From positions 1-33,623 of the forward strand of contig CAJTUY010000019.1 of assembly GCA_910579415.1 (NCBI GenBank): a DNA stretch of 33,623 nt. The letters run 5' to 3'. This document shows, piece after piece, positions 7,851 to 15,420 of the stretch (the stretch's first letter is position 1; each line of letters opens with the position of its first letter). This DNA is from an uncultured Clostridia bacterium. Its GTDB lineage: Bacteria > Bacillota > Clostridia > UBA1381. Below the pieces are notes generated by a model, which saw nothing but the letters and a program-made list of their open reading frames with translations, was not told the DNA's origin and searched no databases. A program made the position numbers and the translations under genes.

Positions 7851-7878
7851 TTCTATGACAAGAAAACTTGTCATAGAA
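7851..7878. promoter_or_regulatory. Operator 2, palindrome just after the -10
   Basis: A 12-bp inverted repeat (TTCTATGACAAG / CTTGTCATAGAA) around AAAA. Its core, TGACAAG-N4-CTTGTCA (7856-7873), repeats operator 1 exactly in half-sites and spacing. Centre-to-centre distance is 33 bp, about three helical turns, which places both sites on the same DNA face. It covers the likely transcription start and could also form a hairpin in the 5' end of the RNA. Confidence 0.82.
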
Positions 7879-7891
7879 AGGAGCGATTATT

Positions 7892-8203
7892 ATGAAGAAA
7901 GAAGAAATTCTTGAAAAAAGCAGAGCGGAAAAGAAAGATGAGGGTGTAGAGTTCGCACTGGAAAAAGGACGTTTGTACGGTATTACAGGTATGACATTAT
8001 TGTATCTTGCATTACTTGTGTTTAACTGCATATATGGGCAGAATAACTCGAGCCTGTTTGCGATGTACTGGACATATTTGGCGTTTGAAATGTTCGGACG
8101 GTATAGGGTAAGAAGAAACAAAAGCTCGCTGATGATAGGGATTATATCAATTCTGATGGCGGCAGGATTTCTTGTAAGTCATATAGTTATAGTTGTGAGG
8201 TAA
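7892..8203 (+). CDS. Small membrane protein paired with a Xre regulator
   Basis: 103-aa protein with a charged N-terminal region (about 1-25, MKKEEILEKSRAEKKDEG) and about three membrane segments near residues 28-48, 53-69 and 79-101, separated by a basic loop GRYRVRRNK. It resembles the small membrane proteins of the DUF6442 type that often sit beside HTH regulators in Bacillota; this is from memory of the family pattern, not a search. AAAGGAG precedes the ATG. The HTH gene follows after 2 bp, so both come from the operator-bearing promoter at 7822. Function unknown; a membrane partner or sensor for the regulator is possible. Confidence 0.8.
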   Translation: MKKEEILEKSRAEKKDEGVEFALEKGRLYGITGMTLLYLALLVFNCIYGQNNSSLFAMYWTYLAFEMFGRYRVRRNKSSLMIGIISILMAAGFLVSHIVIVVR

Positions 8204-8205
8204 GT

Positions 8206-8415
8206 ATGGATAAAGAGCTTGTATTAAAGAACCGTTTAAAAGATGTAAGAACGGAGCGTGGGATGTCACAAAGTCAACTGGCTGAGTTGGTTGGTGTTTC
8301 AAGAAATACTATCAGTTCAATTGAAACAGGACAGTTTAACCCTACGGCCAAATTAGCTTTAATATTATGTATTGCATTGGACAAAAAATTTGAGGACTTA
8401 TTCTATTTTGACTAA
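8206..8415 (+). CDS. Xre/Cro-CI family transcriptional regulator
   Basis: 69-aa single-domain DNA-binding protein. The helix-turn-helix is clear: RLKDVRTERGMSQSQLAELV, then the recognition segment VSRNTISSIETGQFNPTAKL and the closing helix ALILCIALDKKFEDLFYFD, the standard compact Xre form. No sensor domain follows. It starts 2 bp after the membrane protein stop, with GAGGT overlapping the end of that gene. The two matching palindromes in the promoter (7823-7840 and 7851-7878) are the obvious candidates for its binding sites, implying autorepression. A bidirectional terminator follows. Confidence 0.9.
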   Translation: MDKELVLKNRLKDVRTERGMSQSQLAELVGVSRNTISSIETGQFNPTAKLALILCIALDKKFEDLFYFD

Positions 8416-8418
8416 AAT

Positions 8419-8444
8419 AAAAGGACTGCATATGCAGTCCTTTT
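8419..8444. terminator. Bidirectional terminator between the Xre gene and glnN
   Basis: Perfect 26-bp palindrome made of AAAAGGACTGCAT and its complement, giving a T tract on either strand. It lies between the convergent Xre gene (plus) and glnN (minus) and can end both. Confidence 0.88.
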
Positions 8445-8455
8445 ATCATATAATC

Positions 8456-10531
8456 TTATACAAGATAAAGTAAATCGGTGTATGTCGGGAACGGCCAGAA
8501 CTCTTTAGCCACCATAGTTTCAAGCGTATCAGCCGTTTCGCGGAGCTGCTCCATAGCAGGGATAACCTGCTCCTTGTAGTACATACCAATAGCGTAAGCG
8601 TCGGTTTCAGGAACCGAAGTTTTAGCGTCTAACGCGTCGATTCTTGTCATAAGCTCCTCTGTAAGAGAAGTAAGGGTATTTGCCTTGTTAAGCTCTTTTG
8701 GCGCGTCAATGCCGAGAGCTTTTTTTGAGGCAAGGTCGTCTGTTACAAACTTTGTATATTTCAGACAGGCAGGGAGAATTTCCTGCTTAGCCATTTCAAG
8801 CATAGTAAGCATTTCAAAATGGAGCGTGTTGTTGTAGTCCTCCATCATAATTTCGCCGCGCGTCTTAACCTCAACTTCTGTAAATACTTCCTGTTTTGTG
8901 AAAAGGTCAATAGACTTTTGTGTAACGAAGTATGGCATAGCGTCGGGTGTTGTCTGGAGATTATACAGACCTCTGTTTTCAGCCTCCGTAACCCATTCAT
9001 CACTGTATCCGTTTCCGTTAAATATAATTCTTTCGTGGTCTTTGAAGATTTTAATTGCAGTTTCAAGCGCGTCCTTGTGTAAATCCTTGCTACCCTCTAG
9101 TTTTTCTGCAATTTCAGTAAGTGTCTCGGCAACGATTGTGTTAAGAACAATGTTGATACCGCCGATTGACTGTCTTGAACCCGGTGCGCGGAACTCAAAA
9201 CGGTTTCCCGTAAATGCAAATGGTGAGGTTCTGTTTCTGTCCGTTGTGTCCTTCTCAATGTCGGGAAGTGACTCAACGCCTGTTTCAATAAGCCTGCCTG
9301 CGTCATACTTAACGCCCTTGCCTTCTTTTAATTGGTCTACAACGGCTGCAAGCTGGTCGCCTAAATAGATTGATATAATAGCAGGCGGCGCCTCATTTGC
9401 TCCAAGTCTGTGGTCGTTTCCTGCCGTAGCAACAGATACTCTTAAAATATCAGCGTAGTCGTCAACTGCCTTGATAACAGCGGCAAGGAACAGAAGGAAC
9501 TGTACATTTTCTTCGGGCTTCTTACCTGGTTTCAGCAAAAGCTCGCCGTCAGAAGTACCGATTGACCAGTTATTGTGCTTGCCTGAACCATTGATACCTT
9601 CATAAGGCTTTTCGTGTAAAAGACAGTATAAGCCGTGATGGTTCGCAACTTTTTTCAGAACCTCCATAGTAAGCTGATTGTGGTCTGTTGAAATGTTCGT
9701 GGTTGAGAAAATCGGAGCAATTTCGTGCTGAGCGGGAGCAACTTCGTTGTGCTTTGTCTTTGCCAGAACTCCAAGCCTCCATAATTCTTCGTCAACCTCT
9801 TTCATAAAGTCAGCAACGCGTTCTTTAATCTGACCGAAATAGTGGTCGTCCATTTCCTGACCCTTTGCCGGCTTTGCACCAAATAGCGTTCTGCCTGTTA
9901 AAAGTAAGTCTTTACGCTGATTTCTAAGCTTTTTGTCAACAAGGAAATATTCCTGCTCGGGACCAACATAAGCGACTACTCTCTTTGGATTTTTACCAAA
10001 CAGATTAAGAACTTTTTTTGCAGCCTTGTCAATTGCAGCCTCTGAACGTAAAAGAGGAGTCTTTTTATCAAGCACTTCACCTGTGTATGAAACAAAGGAG
10101 GTAGGTATGTAAAGAGAATGGTCCTTAATAAAAGCGAATGAGGTCGGGTCCCACGCAGTATAGCCTCTTGCCTCAAAGGTAGCTCTCAGACCGCCTGAAG
10201 GGAATGATGACGCGTCAGGTTCACCCATAACAAGCTCCTTGCCTGAAAATTCCATAATAACTGTTCTGTCGTCAGTCGGCTGGATAAAAGAATCATGTTT
10301 TTCAGCCGTCAGACCTGTCATAGGCTGGAACCAGTGTGTGTAGTGAGTACAGCCGTTTTCCAATGCCCACTCCTTCATTGCGTGAGCAACCGCATTTGCC
10401 ACATTAAGGTCGAGTTTGGTCCCGTCATTGATAGTTTTTACAAGTGACTTGTAAATATCCTTCGGAAGACGTTCCTTCATTGTCGGCAGGTTAAAAACCT
10501 TGCTGCCGAAAATTTCTGTTACATTACTCAT
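8456..10531 (-). CDS. glnN: Glutamine synthetase type III
   Basis: Makes glutamine from glutamate, ammonia and ATP in the cytoplasm. Length (691 aa) and sequence fit type III (GlnN) rather than the roughly 450-aa type I enzyme. Visible catalytic-domain motifs include KHNEVAPAQHEIAPIFSTTN, NGSGKHNNWSIGTSDGELLL, ANEAPPAIISIYLG and NRTSPFAFTGNRFEFRAPGS, followed by the long helical C terminus typical of this class. AGGAGG lies 9 bp upstream of the ATG. It has its own promoter (10678-10705) and a leader with a terminator-like hairpin, and it follows aspS and gatCAB in the same direction. Glutamine is the amide donor for GatCAB, so the proximity makes metabolic sense. Confidence 0.98.
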   Translation of the reverse strand: MSNVTEIFGSKVFNLPTMKERLPKDIYKSLVKTINDGTKLDLNVANAVAHAMKEWALENGCTHYTHWFQPMTGLTAEKHDSFIQPTDDRTVIMEFSGKELVMGEPDASSFPSGGLRATFEARGYTAWDPTSFAFIKDHSLYIPTSFVSYTGEVLDKKTPLLRSEAAIDKAAKKVLNLFGKNPKRVVAYVGPEQEYFLVDKKLRNQRKDLLLTGRTLFGAKPAKGQEMDDHYFGQIKERVADFMKEVDEELWRLGVLAKTKHNEVAPAQHEIAPIFSTTNISTDHNQLTMEVLKKVANHHGLYCLLHEKPYEGINGSGKHNNWSIGTSDGELLLKPGKKPEENVQFLLFLAAVIKAVDDYADILRVSVATAGNDHRLGANEAPPAIISIYLGDQLAAVVDQLKEGKGVKYDAGRLIETGVESLPDIEKDTTDRNRTSPFAFTGNRFEFRAPGSRQSIGGINIVLNTIVAETLTEIAEKLEGSKDLHKDALETAIKIFKDHERIIFNGNGYSDEWVTEAENRGLYNLQTTPDAMPYFVTQKSIDLFTKQEVFTEVEVKTRGEIMMEDYNNTLHFEMLTMLEMAKQEILPACLKYTKFVTDDLASKKALGIDAPKELNKANTLTSLTEELMTRIDALDAKTSVPETDAYAIGMYYKEQVIPAMEQLRETADTLETMVAKEFWPFPTYTDLLYLV

Positions 10532-10585
10532 TTTAAAAACCTCCTAAAAATTTGTTAGAGCAAGCTAATTTTTTACCGTGTTATG

Positions 10586-10627
10586 AAAAAAAGGTGAATT
10601 ATATTTTTACCAATATAAAACACCTTT
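10586..10627 (-). promoter_or_regulatory. Terminator-like hairpin in the glnN leader
   Basis: On the minus strand, AAAGGTGTTTTATATT (10627-10612) pairs with AATATAATTCACCTTT (10605-10590) except for two central mismatches. The loop is GGTAAA and more T residues follow (10589-10586). It lies between the glnN promoter and its ribosome site, so it could act as an attenuator for nitrogen control. I did not find the paired A/G hexaloop hairpins expected of an ANTAR target. Confidence 0.6.
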
Positions 10628-10677
10628 GTCTTATCAAAAATCAGCTATTGAATTGTAAAACTTCCAATTACATATTT

Positions 10678-10705
10678 ATTATATCACTATTTAACCGTTT
10701 GTCAA
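10678..10705 (-). promoter_or_regulatory. Sigma-A promoter of glnN
   Basis: On the minus strand TTGACA (10705-10700) and TATAAT (10683-10678) are separated by 16 bp. The transcript would begin near 10671 and carry a leader of about 140 nt. No clear terminator for aspS is seen between 10706 and 10764, so read-through from gatCAB-aspS into glnN is possible. Confidence 0.82.
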
Positions 10706-10764
10706 TATGCAAGTTGTAAAATTTAGAATAAAATAACAAATATATAATTATGCAATTTGTATTA

Positions 10765-12075
10765 TTACGGGTCAAGGTGATGAATATCTCTCGGGAAAAG
10801 ACTTGCCTCACGTATATTGCTGAGTCCCAGCAGTTTCATAACAACACGCTCAAGACCAATACCCAGACCACCGTGCGGCGGCATACCGTAACGATGAATA
10901 TCAATGTATGCGCCAAGCTCTTCGGGTTCAATACGGTATCGGCGAAGCTTTTTGACCTGCTCATTATAATCGTGTATTCTCTGTCCGCCTGTTGTTATTT
11001 CAAGTCCCCGAAACAGCAGGTCAAAGCTTTCGGCAAGTTTAGGGTCATCTTTGGAATCCATTGCGTAGAACGGACGTTTCAGACCGGGAAACTTCTCCAC
11101 AAATATAAATTCGCTGTTAAAATGTTCTTTTGCGTAATCACATAATTTAACCTCGTCTGTCGGGTCAAGGTCAAACTGATTATGCGACTTTCCGAGAATG
11201 TCAAGCGCCTCAAAAAAAGTAATGCACGGAATTTCGTCTATAACAGGCAGCTCAGCGTTAAGCATTTCAAGCTCGTGATCGTAGTTTTTTGAAAGATACT
11301 CTATTACATATTTTAGCATTGCGGTTTCCATAGCCATAACGTCGTGCATATCGTTTATAAATGCCATTTCAAAGTCAAGTCCGATATACTCGTTGAGGTG
11401 ACGCGTGGAATTGTGTTTTTCTGCGCGGTAAACAGGCGCAATTTCAAATACGCGGTCAAAGAACGCAACGCAGGTCTGTTTGTAGAATTGAGGACTTTGC
11501 GCGAGGTAAGCGTCCTTGTCAAAGTATTTCAGCTTAAATATATTTGCTCCGCCCTCCGCGCCTGCCGCGACAATTTTTGGCGTGTGAATTTCGGTAAAGT
11601 TTTGTGACAGCATAAATTCGCGAAACCCCGAAACAACGCCTTCGCTGATTTTAAATACGGCTCTTTCCATTGGGTGCCTTAGGGCAACGCTGCGGTGTGC
11701 CATTGATGTTTCAATTGAACAGCCAAGCTTTTTCGATGAAACGTGCAGGGGATATTCTTCCGCAGGCTTTGATAGCAATTCAAATGACGTAAGAGTTATT
11801 TCGTAGCCGTAGTTTGCGCGCAACTCTTTTTTTACAATACCCCTAACTGTTATATAAGCGCCCTCGCAAAGCTCGCTAATGCTGTTTGTACACTGTTTGG
11901 GAGTGTAGACAGATTGTAAAATATATTTGCCCGTGCGAAGTATAACGAAGGTAAAACTGCTCATTTTTCTGAGCTTATGAACACACGCGCTGAAGGTCAC
12001 AGACTTGTCTAAGGAACATTCCAAATCGTCAAGCGTTATTTCACCGATAAGCTGCTGACCGTCTATTTTTTGCAT
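10765..12075 (-). CDS. aspS: Archaeal-type aspartyl-tRNA synthetase, probably non-discriminating
   Basis: 436-aa class IIb synthetase of the short archaeal/eukaryotic AspRS type, without the GAD insertion of bacterial AspRS (about 590 aa). An N-terminal OB-fold anticodon domain is followed by motif 2 (FEIAPVYRAEKHNSTRHLNE, about 210-229) and motif 3 (GGLGIGLERVVMKLLGL, about 404-420). Aligning by eye with Thermococcus AspRS, the residues reported to restrict recognition to tRNA(Asp), Trp26 and Lys85, are His33 and Asn88 here; His at the first site is typical of non-discriminating enzymes. It would charge both tRNA(Asp) and tRNA(Asn) with Asp. It lies 13 bp after gatB with AAGAGGTGG before its ATG, fitting coupled Asn-tRNA formation. 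AsnRS might still exist elsewhere. Confidence 0.95.
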   Translation of the reverse strand: MQKIDGQQLIGEITLDDLECSLDKSVTFSACVHKLRKMSSFTFVILRTGKYILQSVYTPKQCTNSISELCEGAYITVRGIVKKELRANYGYEITLTSFELLSKPAEEYPLHVSSKKLGCSIETSMAHRSVALRHPMERAVFKISEGVVSGFREFMLSQNFTEIHTPKIVAAGAEGGANIFKLKYFDKDAYLAQSPQFYKQTCVAFFDRVFEIAPVYRAEKHNSTRHLNEYIGLDFEMAFINDMHDVMAMETAMLKYVIEYLSKNYDHELEMLNAELPVIDEIPCITFFEALDILGKSHNQFDLDPTDEVKLCDYAKEHFNSEFIFVEKFPGLKRPFYAMDSKDDPKLAESFDLLFRGLEITTGGQRIHDYNEQVKKLRRYRIEPEELGAYIDIHRYGMPPHGGLGIGLERVVMKLLGLSNIREASLFPRDIHHLDP

Positions 12076-12088
12076 AATTAACCACCTC

Positions 12089-13507
12089 TTATTTTAATTT
12101 TTCCGTCAATAAATCCTTTGCGAGCTTGGGATTTGCGCCGTTGCCCGCAAGTCTGATTACCTGTCCCATAAGGAATCCGAATATTTTTTGATTTCCGTTC
12201 TTAAAGCTTGCCACACTTTCAGCATTTTCCGAAAGCACCTTATTTATAATTTCTTCAATGCCGGACGTGTCATTATCCATAATAAATCCATGTTCTTTTG
12301 CGATGTCATGCGGCTTGCCGCCGTCTGTGAACATAATTTTAAGAATATCCTTTGCTGCATTCTTCGACACAATACCGTCAGAACTCATTTTTACAAGCTC
12401 CGCCAAATCGACAGGGGAGAAGGTGACGTCTGAAATTGTTTTTTCCGAATCGTTCAGATTTCTGTTAAGCTCCACTAGCATTAGATTTGAAATTTGCTTG
12501 TAATCAGGATTTATTTTGACCGTCTCGTCATAAAAATCTGAAAATTCTTTTGAAGAAATAATAAGTTTCGCATCGTCAAAAGGAAGTCCGTATTCCTGTG
12601 TATAACGTTTAAAACGCATCTGCGGCATTTCAGGCATTGAACTTTTAATTTCTGCAATATCTTCATCAGACAGCAGTACAGGAGGAATATCAGGTTCGGG
12701 GAAGTAACGGTAGTCGTGTGCTTCCTCTTTTGAACGCAATGCCTTTGTATCACCGTGATTGTCATTATAACGGCGCGTTTCCTGTACAACGGTACCGCCG
12801 TTATCGAGAATTTCAGACTGACGCTTAATTTCATATTCAATTGCGCGTCCGATTGCTTTGAGCGAGTTCAGGTTTTTAAGCTCGGCGCGTGTGCCGAAGT
12901 TTGATGAACCTACCGGCATAATTGAGATGTTAACGTCAACGCGCATTGAACCCTGTTCCATTTTTGCGTCACATACACCTGCATATTTCAGACGCAGGGC
13001 AATTTGTTCGACGAAGTCCTGGACCTCCTCAATGGTTCTGAAATCGGGTTCTGTAACAATTTCAATAAGGGGAACGCCGCAGCGGTTATAGTCCGCCATT
13101 GAAATGCCCTCATAGTCATCGTGAATAAGCTTACCCGCGTCCTCCTCAATGTGTATACGGTTTATGCGTATGTCTTTACCTCCGGTTACCGTAATATGAC
13201 CGTCTGTACAAATTGGAGACTCAAACTGGGTAATCTGATATGCCTTCGGCAAATCGGGATAGAAGTAATTTTTTCTGTCAAACGCGCTGTAATTGTTTAC
13301 AGTACAATCGGTTGCAAAGCCTGCCTTTGCAGCAAGGCGTACAGCGCCTTTGTTTAGCAGCGGAAGAGTTCCGGGAAGTCCCGAACAGCGCGGACATACC
13401 CGCGTATTTTCACTTCCTCCGAATTCGTTCTGGCAGGTGCAGAATACTTTTGAATCAGTTAAAAGCTCCGCGTGAATTTCGAGTCCTATTACAGGCTGAT
13501 ATCTCAT
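12089..13507 (-). CDS. gatB: Asp/Glu-tRNA amidotransferase subunit B
   Basis: tRNA-binding and kinase subunit of GatCAB; it phosphorylates the mischarged Asp or Glu before amidation. Full length at 472 aa. The N terminus (MRYQPVIGLEIHAEL) matches the family. A zinc-type Cys cluster is visible at Cys23, Cys25, Cys38 and Cys41, followed by GLPGTLP. The catalytic cradle includes RIHIEEDAGK and GVPLIEIVTEPDF. The C-terminal YqeY-like tail domain ends GNGANPKLAKDLLTEKLK, which binds the tRNA elbow. The start codon overlaps the gatA stop (ATGA), and GGGAGG precedes it. Confidence 0.98.
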   Translation of the reverse strand: MRYQPVIGLEIHAELLTDSKVFCTCQNEFGGSENTRVCPRCSGLPGTLPLLNKGAVRLAAKAGFATDCTVNNYSAFDRKNYFYPDLPKAYQITQFESPICTDGHITVTGGKDIRINRIHIEEDAGKLIHDDYEGISMADYNRCGVPLIEIVTEPDFRTIEEVQDFVEQIALRLKYAGVCDAKMEQGSMRVDVNISIMPVGSSNFGTRAELKNLNSLKAIGRAIEYEIKRQSEILDNGGTVVQETRRYNDNHGDTKALRSKEEAHDYRYFPEPDIPPVLLSDEDIAEIKSSMPEMPQMRFKRYTQEYGLPFDDAKLIISSKEFSDFYDETVKINPDYKQISNLMLVELNRNLNDSEKTISDVTFSPVDLAELVKMSSDGIVSKNAAKDILKIMFTDGGKPHDIAKEHGFIMDNDTSGIEEIINKVLSENAESVASFKNGNQKIFGFLMGQVIRLAGNGANPKLAKDLLTEKLK

Positions 13508-14940
13508 ATTACTGCCTCCCTTCCTTTAAAATCGCGCTGAAAACGGTCGCATAGCGCAATAATCGTTTTTTCGTCAAAGGCTTTGCCGATAAGACTCATG
13601 CCAATCGGCATACCGTTTTTATCGTAGCCGCAAGGCGCGGAAATTGCGGGGAGTCCGGCTATATTTACGGTTACGGTATAAATATCCGCAAGATACATTT
13701 TTACAGGGTCGTTTTCCTGTTCGCCGATTTTGTATGCGGTGGTAGGAGCGGTTGGGGTAAGTATTACATCGCATTTCTCAAAGATGGACGCATATTCGGA
13801 CTTTAGCTGCGTGCGTATACGCGTAGCGTTTTTGTAGTAGGCATCGTAGTAACCCGAACATAACGCATAGTTGCCAAGCATAATTCTGCGCTTTACCTCG
13901 TTGCCAAAGCCTTCACGGCGCGAGTTTTTAATAAGCTCTCCGAAATCTTCGCCAAGACCGCTCCTGAAACCGTATTTAATACCGTCAAAACGCGACAGGT
14001 TGCTTGCCGCTTCAGCTGATGAAATAAGGTAATATGCCGATACTGCATATTCAAGAGAGGGAAGTGAAACGTTTACAATTTCACAGCCGAGCTTTTTATA
14101 ATATTCAACGGCGTCAAGCACTGCGGCTTTTACTTCTTCATTTAATCCCTCGCCGAAAAATTCTTTTGGAACTCCTATTTTAAGACGGCTTATATCATCG
14201 CCGACAAGTGAGGTGTAATCACCGTCTGAATTTTTTGAAGAAGTCGCGTCGTTTTCGTCATAACCGTATATACAGTTGAGAATATAACCTGTATCTTCGG
14301 CGGATTTTGCAAGTATACCTATTTGGTCAAGTGAGGAGGCGAAAGCGATAAGCCCCCAGCGTGAAACGGTTCCGTATGTGGGTTTTAAACCGGTAACACC
14401 GCAGAATGACGCAGGCTGACGAACGCTGCCGCCCGTATCCGAACCGAGCGCCGCCGCACATAAATCAGCCGCTACACTTGCCGCTGCGCCGCCTGACGAA
14501 CCGCCTGAAACACGTGATACATCATACGGATTTTTCACTCCGCCGAAATATGAAGTCTGTGATGAACCGCCCATTGCAAATTCATCCATATTGGTTTTTC
14601 CGAGCATTACAGCGTTCTGCAATTTTAGTTTCTCCATAACGAACGCGTCATACGGGGGTACAAAATCCTCAAGCATTTTTGAGGCGCAGGTCGTTTTTAT
14701 ACCCATAGTGCAGATATTGTCTTTTACCGACACGGGGATACCTGTCAATGCTGAGATGCTGCCGCTGTCAATAAGCGTCTGAGCCGCTTTTGCCTCCTCA
14801 ATTGCGCTGTCGGGGCAAACGGTTATATAACTGTTTACCGTTTTGTCCTTACTCTTTATTTTATCAAGATATTCCTGCGTAAGCTCGACAGCACTGATTT
14901 CCTTGCGGTCAAGCATTGCGCGAAGTTGTTTTAAAGCCAT
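13504..14940 (-). CDS. gatA: Asp/Glu-tRNA amidotransferase subunit A
   Basis: Glutaminase subunit of GatCAB, an amidase-signature enzyme that frees ammonia from glutamine. It has 478 aa, the usual size. The Lys-cisSer-Ser triad is intact: Lys73 in GIPVSVKDN, Ser148 in SGGSSGGAAA and Ser172 in GSDTGGSVRQPASFCGVTG. It follows gatC by 22 bp and overlaps gatB by 4 bp, so the three subunits are translated together. With the neighbouring AspRS, the complex most likely makes Asn-tRNA(Asn); it may also make Gln-tRNA if a non-discriminating GluRS is present. Confidence 0.98.
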   Translation of the reverse strand: MALKQLRAMLDRKEISAVELTQEYLDKIKSKDKTVNSYITVCPDSAIEEAKAAQTLIDSGSISALTGIPVSVKDNICTMGIKTTCASKMLEDFVPPYDAFVMEKLKLQNAVMLGKTNMDEFAMGGSSQTSYFGGVKNPYDVSRVSGGSSGGAAASVAADLCAAALGSDTGGSVRQPASFCGVTGLKPTYGTVSRWGLIAFASSLDQIGILAKSAEDTGYILNCIYGYDENDATSSKNSDGDYTSLVGDDISRLKIGVPKEFFGEGLNEEVKAAVLDAVEYYKKLGCEIVNVSLPSLEYAVSAYYLISSAEAASNLSRFDGIKYGFRSGLGEDFGELIKNSRREGFGNEVKRRIMLGNYALCSGYYDAYYKNATRIRTQLKSEYASIFEKCDVILTPTAPTTAYKIGEQENDPVKMYLADIYTVTVNIAGLPAISAPCGYDKNGMPIGMSLIGKAFDEKTIIALCDRFQRDFKGREAVI

Positions 14941-14962
14941 TGTAAATCCGTCCTTTCTTCAG

Positions 14963-15241
14963 TTACACTACCTTTGGTACAACAAAACTGTTGTTCTTAA
15001 CATTTTTAGCGTTGGAGATAATGCTTTCCGTAGGGTAGGAATTTCGTGCGTCATCGGTTCGCAGGTCGTTATAATTGACAGTGTCAAGCGAATATGGCTT
15101 TATCGTAGTATCAAATTCGCAGACTTTATCCATAACGGCAATGATGCTTGTCATATCCGCTGTCATTTTTTTAAGCTCGTCATCGGTGAAACTGATTTTT
15201 GAAAGTTCTGCGAGGTGTCTGGTTAAATCTGAATTAAACAT
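14963..15241 (-). CDS. gatC: Asp/Glu-tRNA amidotransferase subunit C
   Basis: 92-aa small subunit that wraps around GatA and stabilises its contact with GatB. Family features are the N-terminal helix with HLAELSKISFTDDELKKM, the middle segment DKVCEFDTTI and the C-terminal FVVPKVV strand. The usual VxPLxH motif is loosened to IKPYSLDTV. It is the first gene of gatC-gatA-gatB-aspS, with a GGAG ribosome site and a promoter at 15337-15365. The 90-nt leader can fold into a terminator or a competing stem. Confidence 0.93.
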   Translation of the reverse strand: MFNSDLTRHLAELSKISFTDDELKKMTADMTSIIAVMDKVCEFDTTIKPYSLDTVNYNDLRTDDARNSYPTESIISNAKNVKNNSFVVPKVV

Positions 15242-15275
15242 AATTTATTCTCCGTTTCTTTATGTTAGTAAAAAT

Positions 15276-15326
15276 AAAAGACGCGTACAGCAGAAGTTAA
15301 TCTGCCATACAACGTCTTTGCTGTAC
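15276..15326 (-). promoter_or_regulatory. Candidate attenuator in the gatC leader
   Basis: Minus-strand RNA contains four segments in the order A-B-A'-B'. A (GTACAGCA, 15326-15319) pairs with A' (TGCTGTAC, 15292-15285). B (AAAGACG, 15319-15313) pairs with B' (CGTCTTT, 15283-15277), which runs into TTATTTTT. B-B' encloses a further GCAGA/TCTGC stem (15305-15301 with 15294-15290) whose 3' arm overlaps A'. The two folds cannot form together unless as a pseudoknot: B-B' is a terminator and A-A' would prevent it. A three-codon ORF (ATG GCA GAT TAA) lies in the middle without a clear ribosome site. There is no T-box sequence. Confidence 0.65.
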
Positions 15327-15336
15327 AATTTATTAT

Positions 15337-15365
15337 ATTTTATCATAGATATAAAAAGTTTGCAA
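15337..15365 (-). promoter_or_regulatory. Promoter of gatCAB-aspS
   Basis: On the minus strand TTGCAA (15365-15360) and TAAAAT (15342-15337) are 17 bp apart. The expected start near 15330 falls just before the paired segments of the leader, so the whole candidate attenuator would be transcribed. Confidence 0.65.
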
Positions 15366-15375
15366 GGGGTAATTT

Positions 15376-15402
15376 GATAAAATATTAAAAAATATTGTTA
15401 TC
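15376..15402 (-). terminator. Weak AT-rich hairpin after the VanW gene
   Basis: On the minus strand GATAACAATATT and AATATTTTATC pair around TTTT with one bulged C. There is no T tract after the stem, so termination would be poor. It separates the VanW gene from the gatC promoter. Confidence 0.3.
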
Positions 15403-15420
15403 AGCTTTATGCAAACTGCA

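Noticed and set aside
10532..10671. ANTAR target hairpins in the glnN leader
   Set aside because: The loops are 9 nt and GGTAAA, without the A-first, G-fourth hexaloops expected on both stems.
15242..15330. T-box leader for gatCAB-aspS
   Set aside because: The leader is only about 90 nt and lacks the T-box bulge consensus and a specifier stem.
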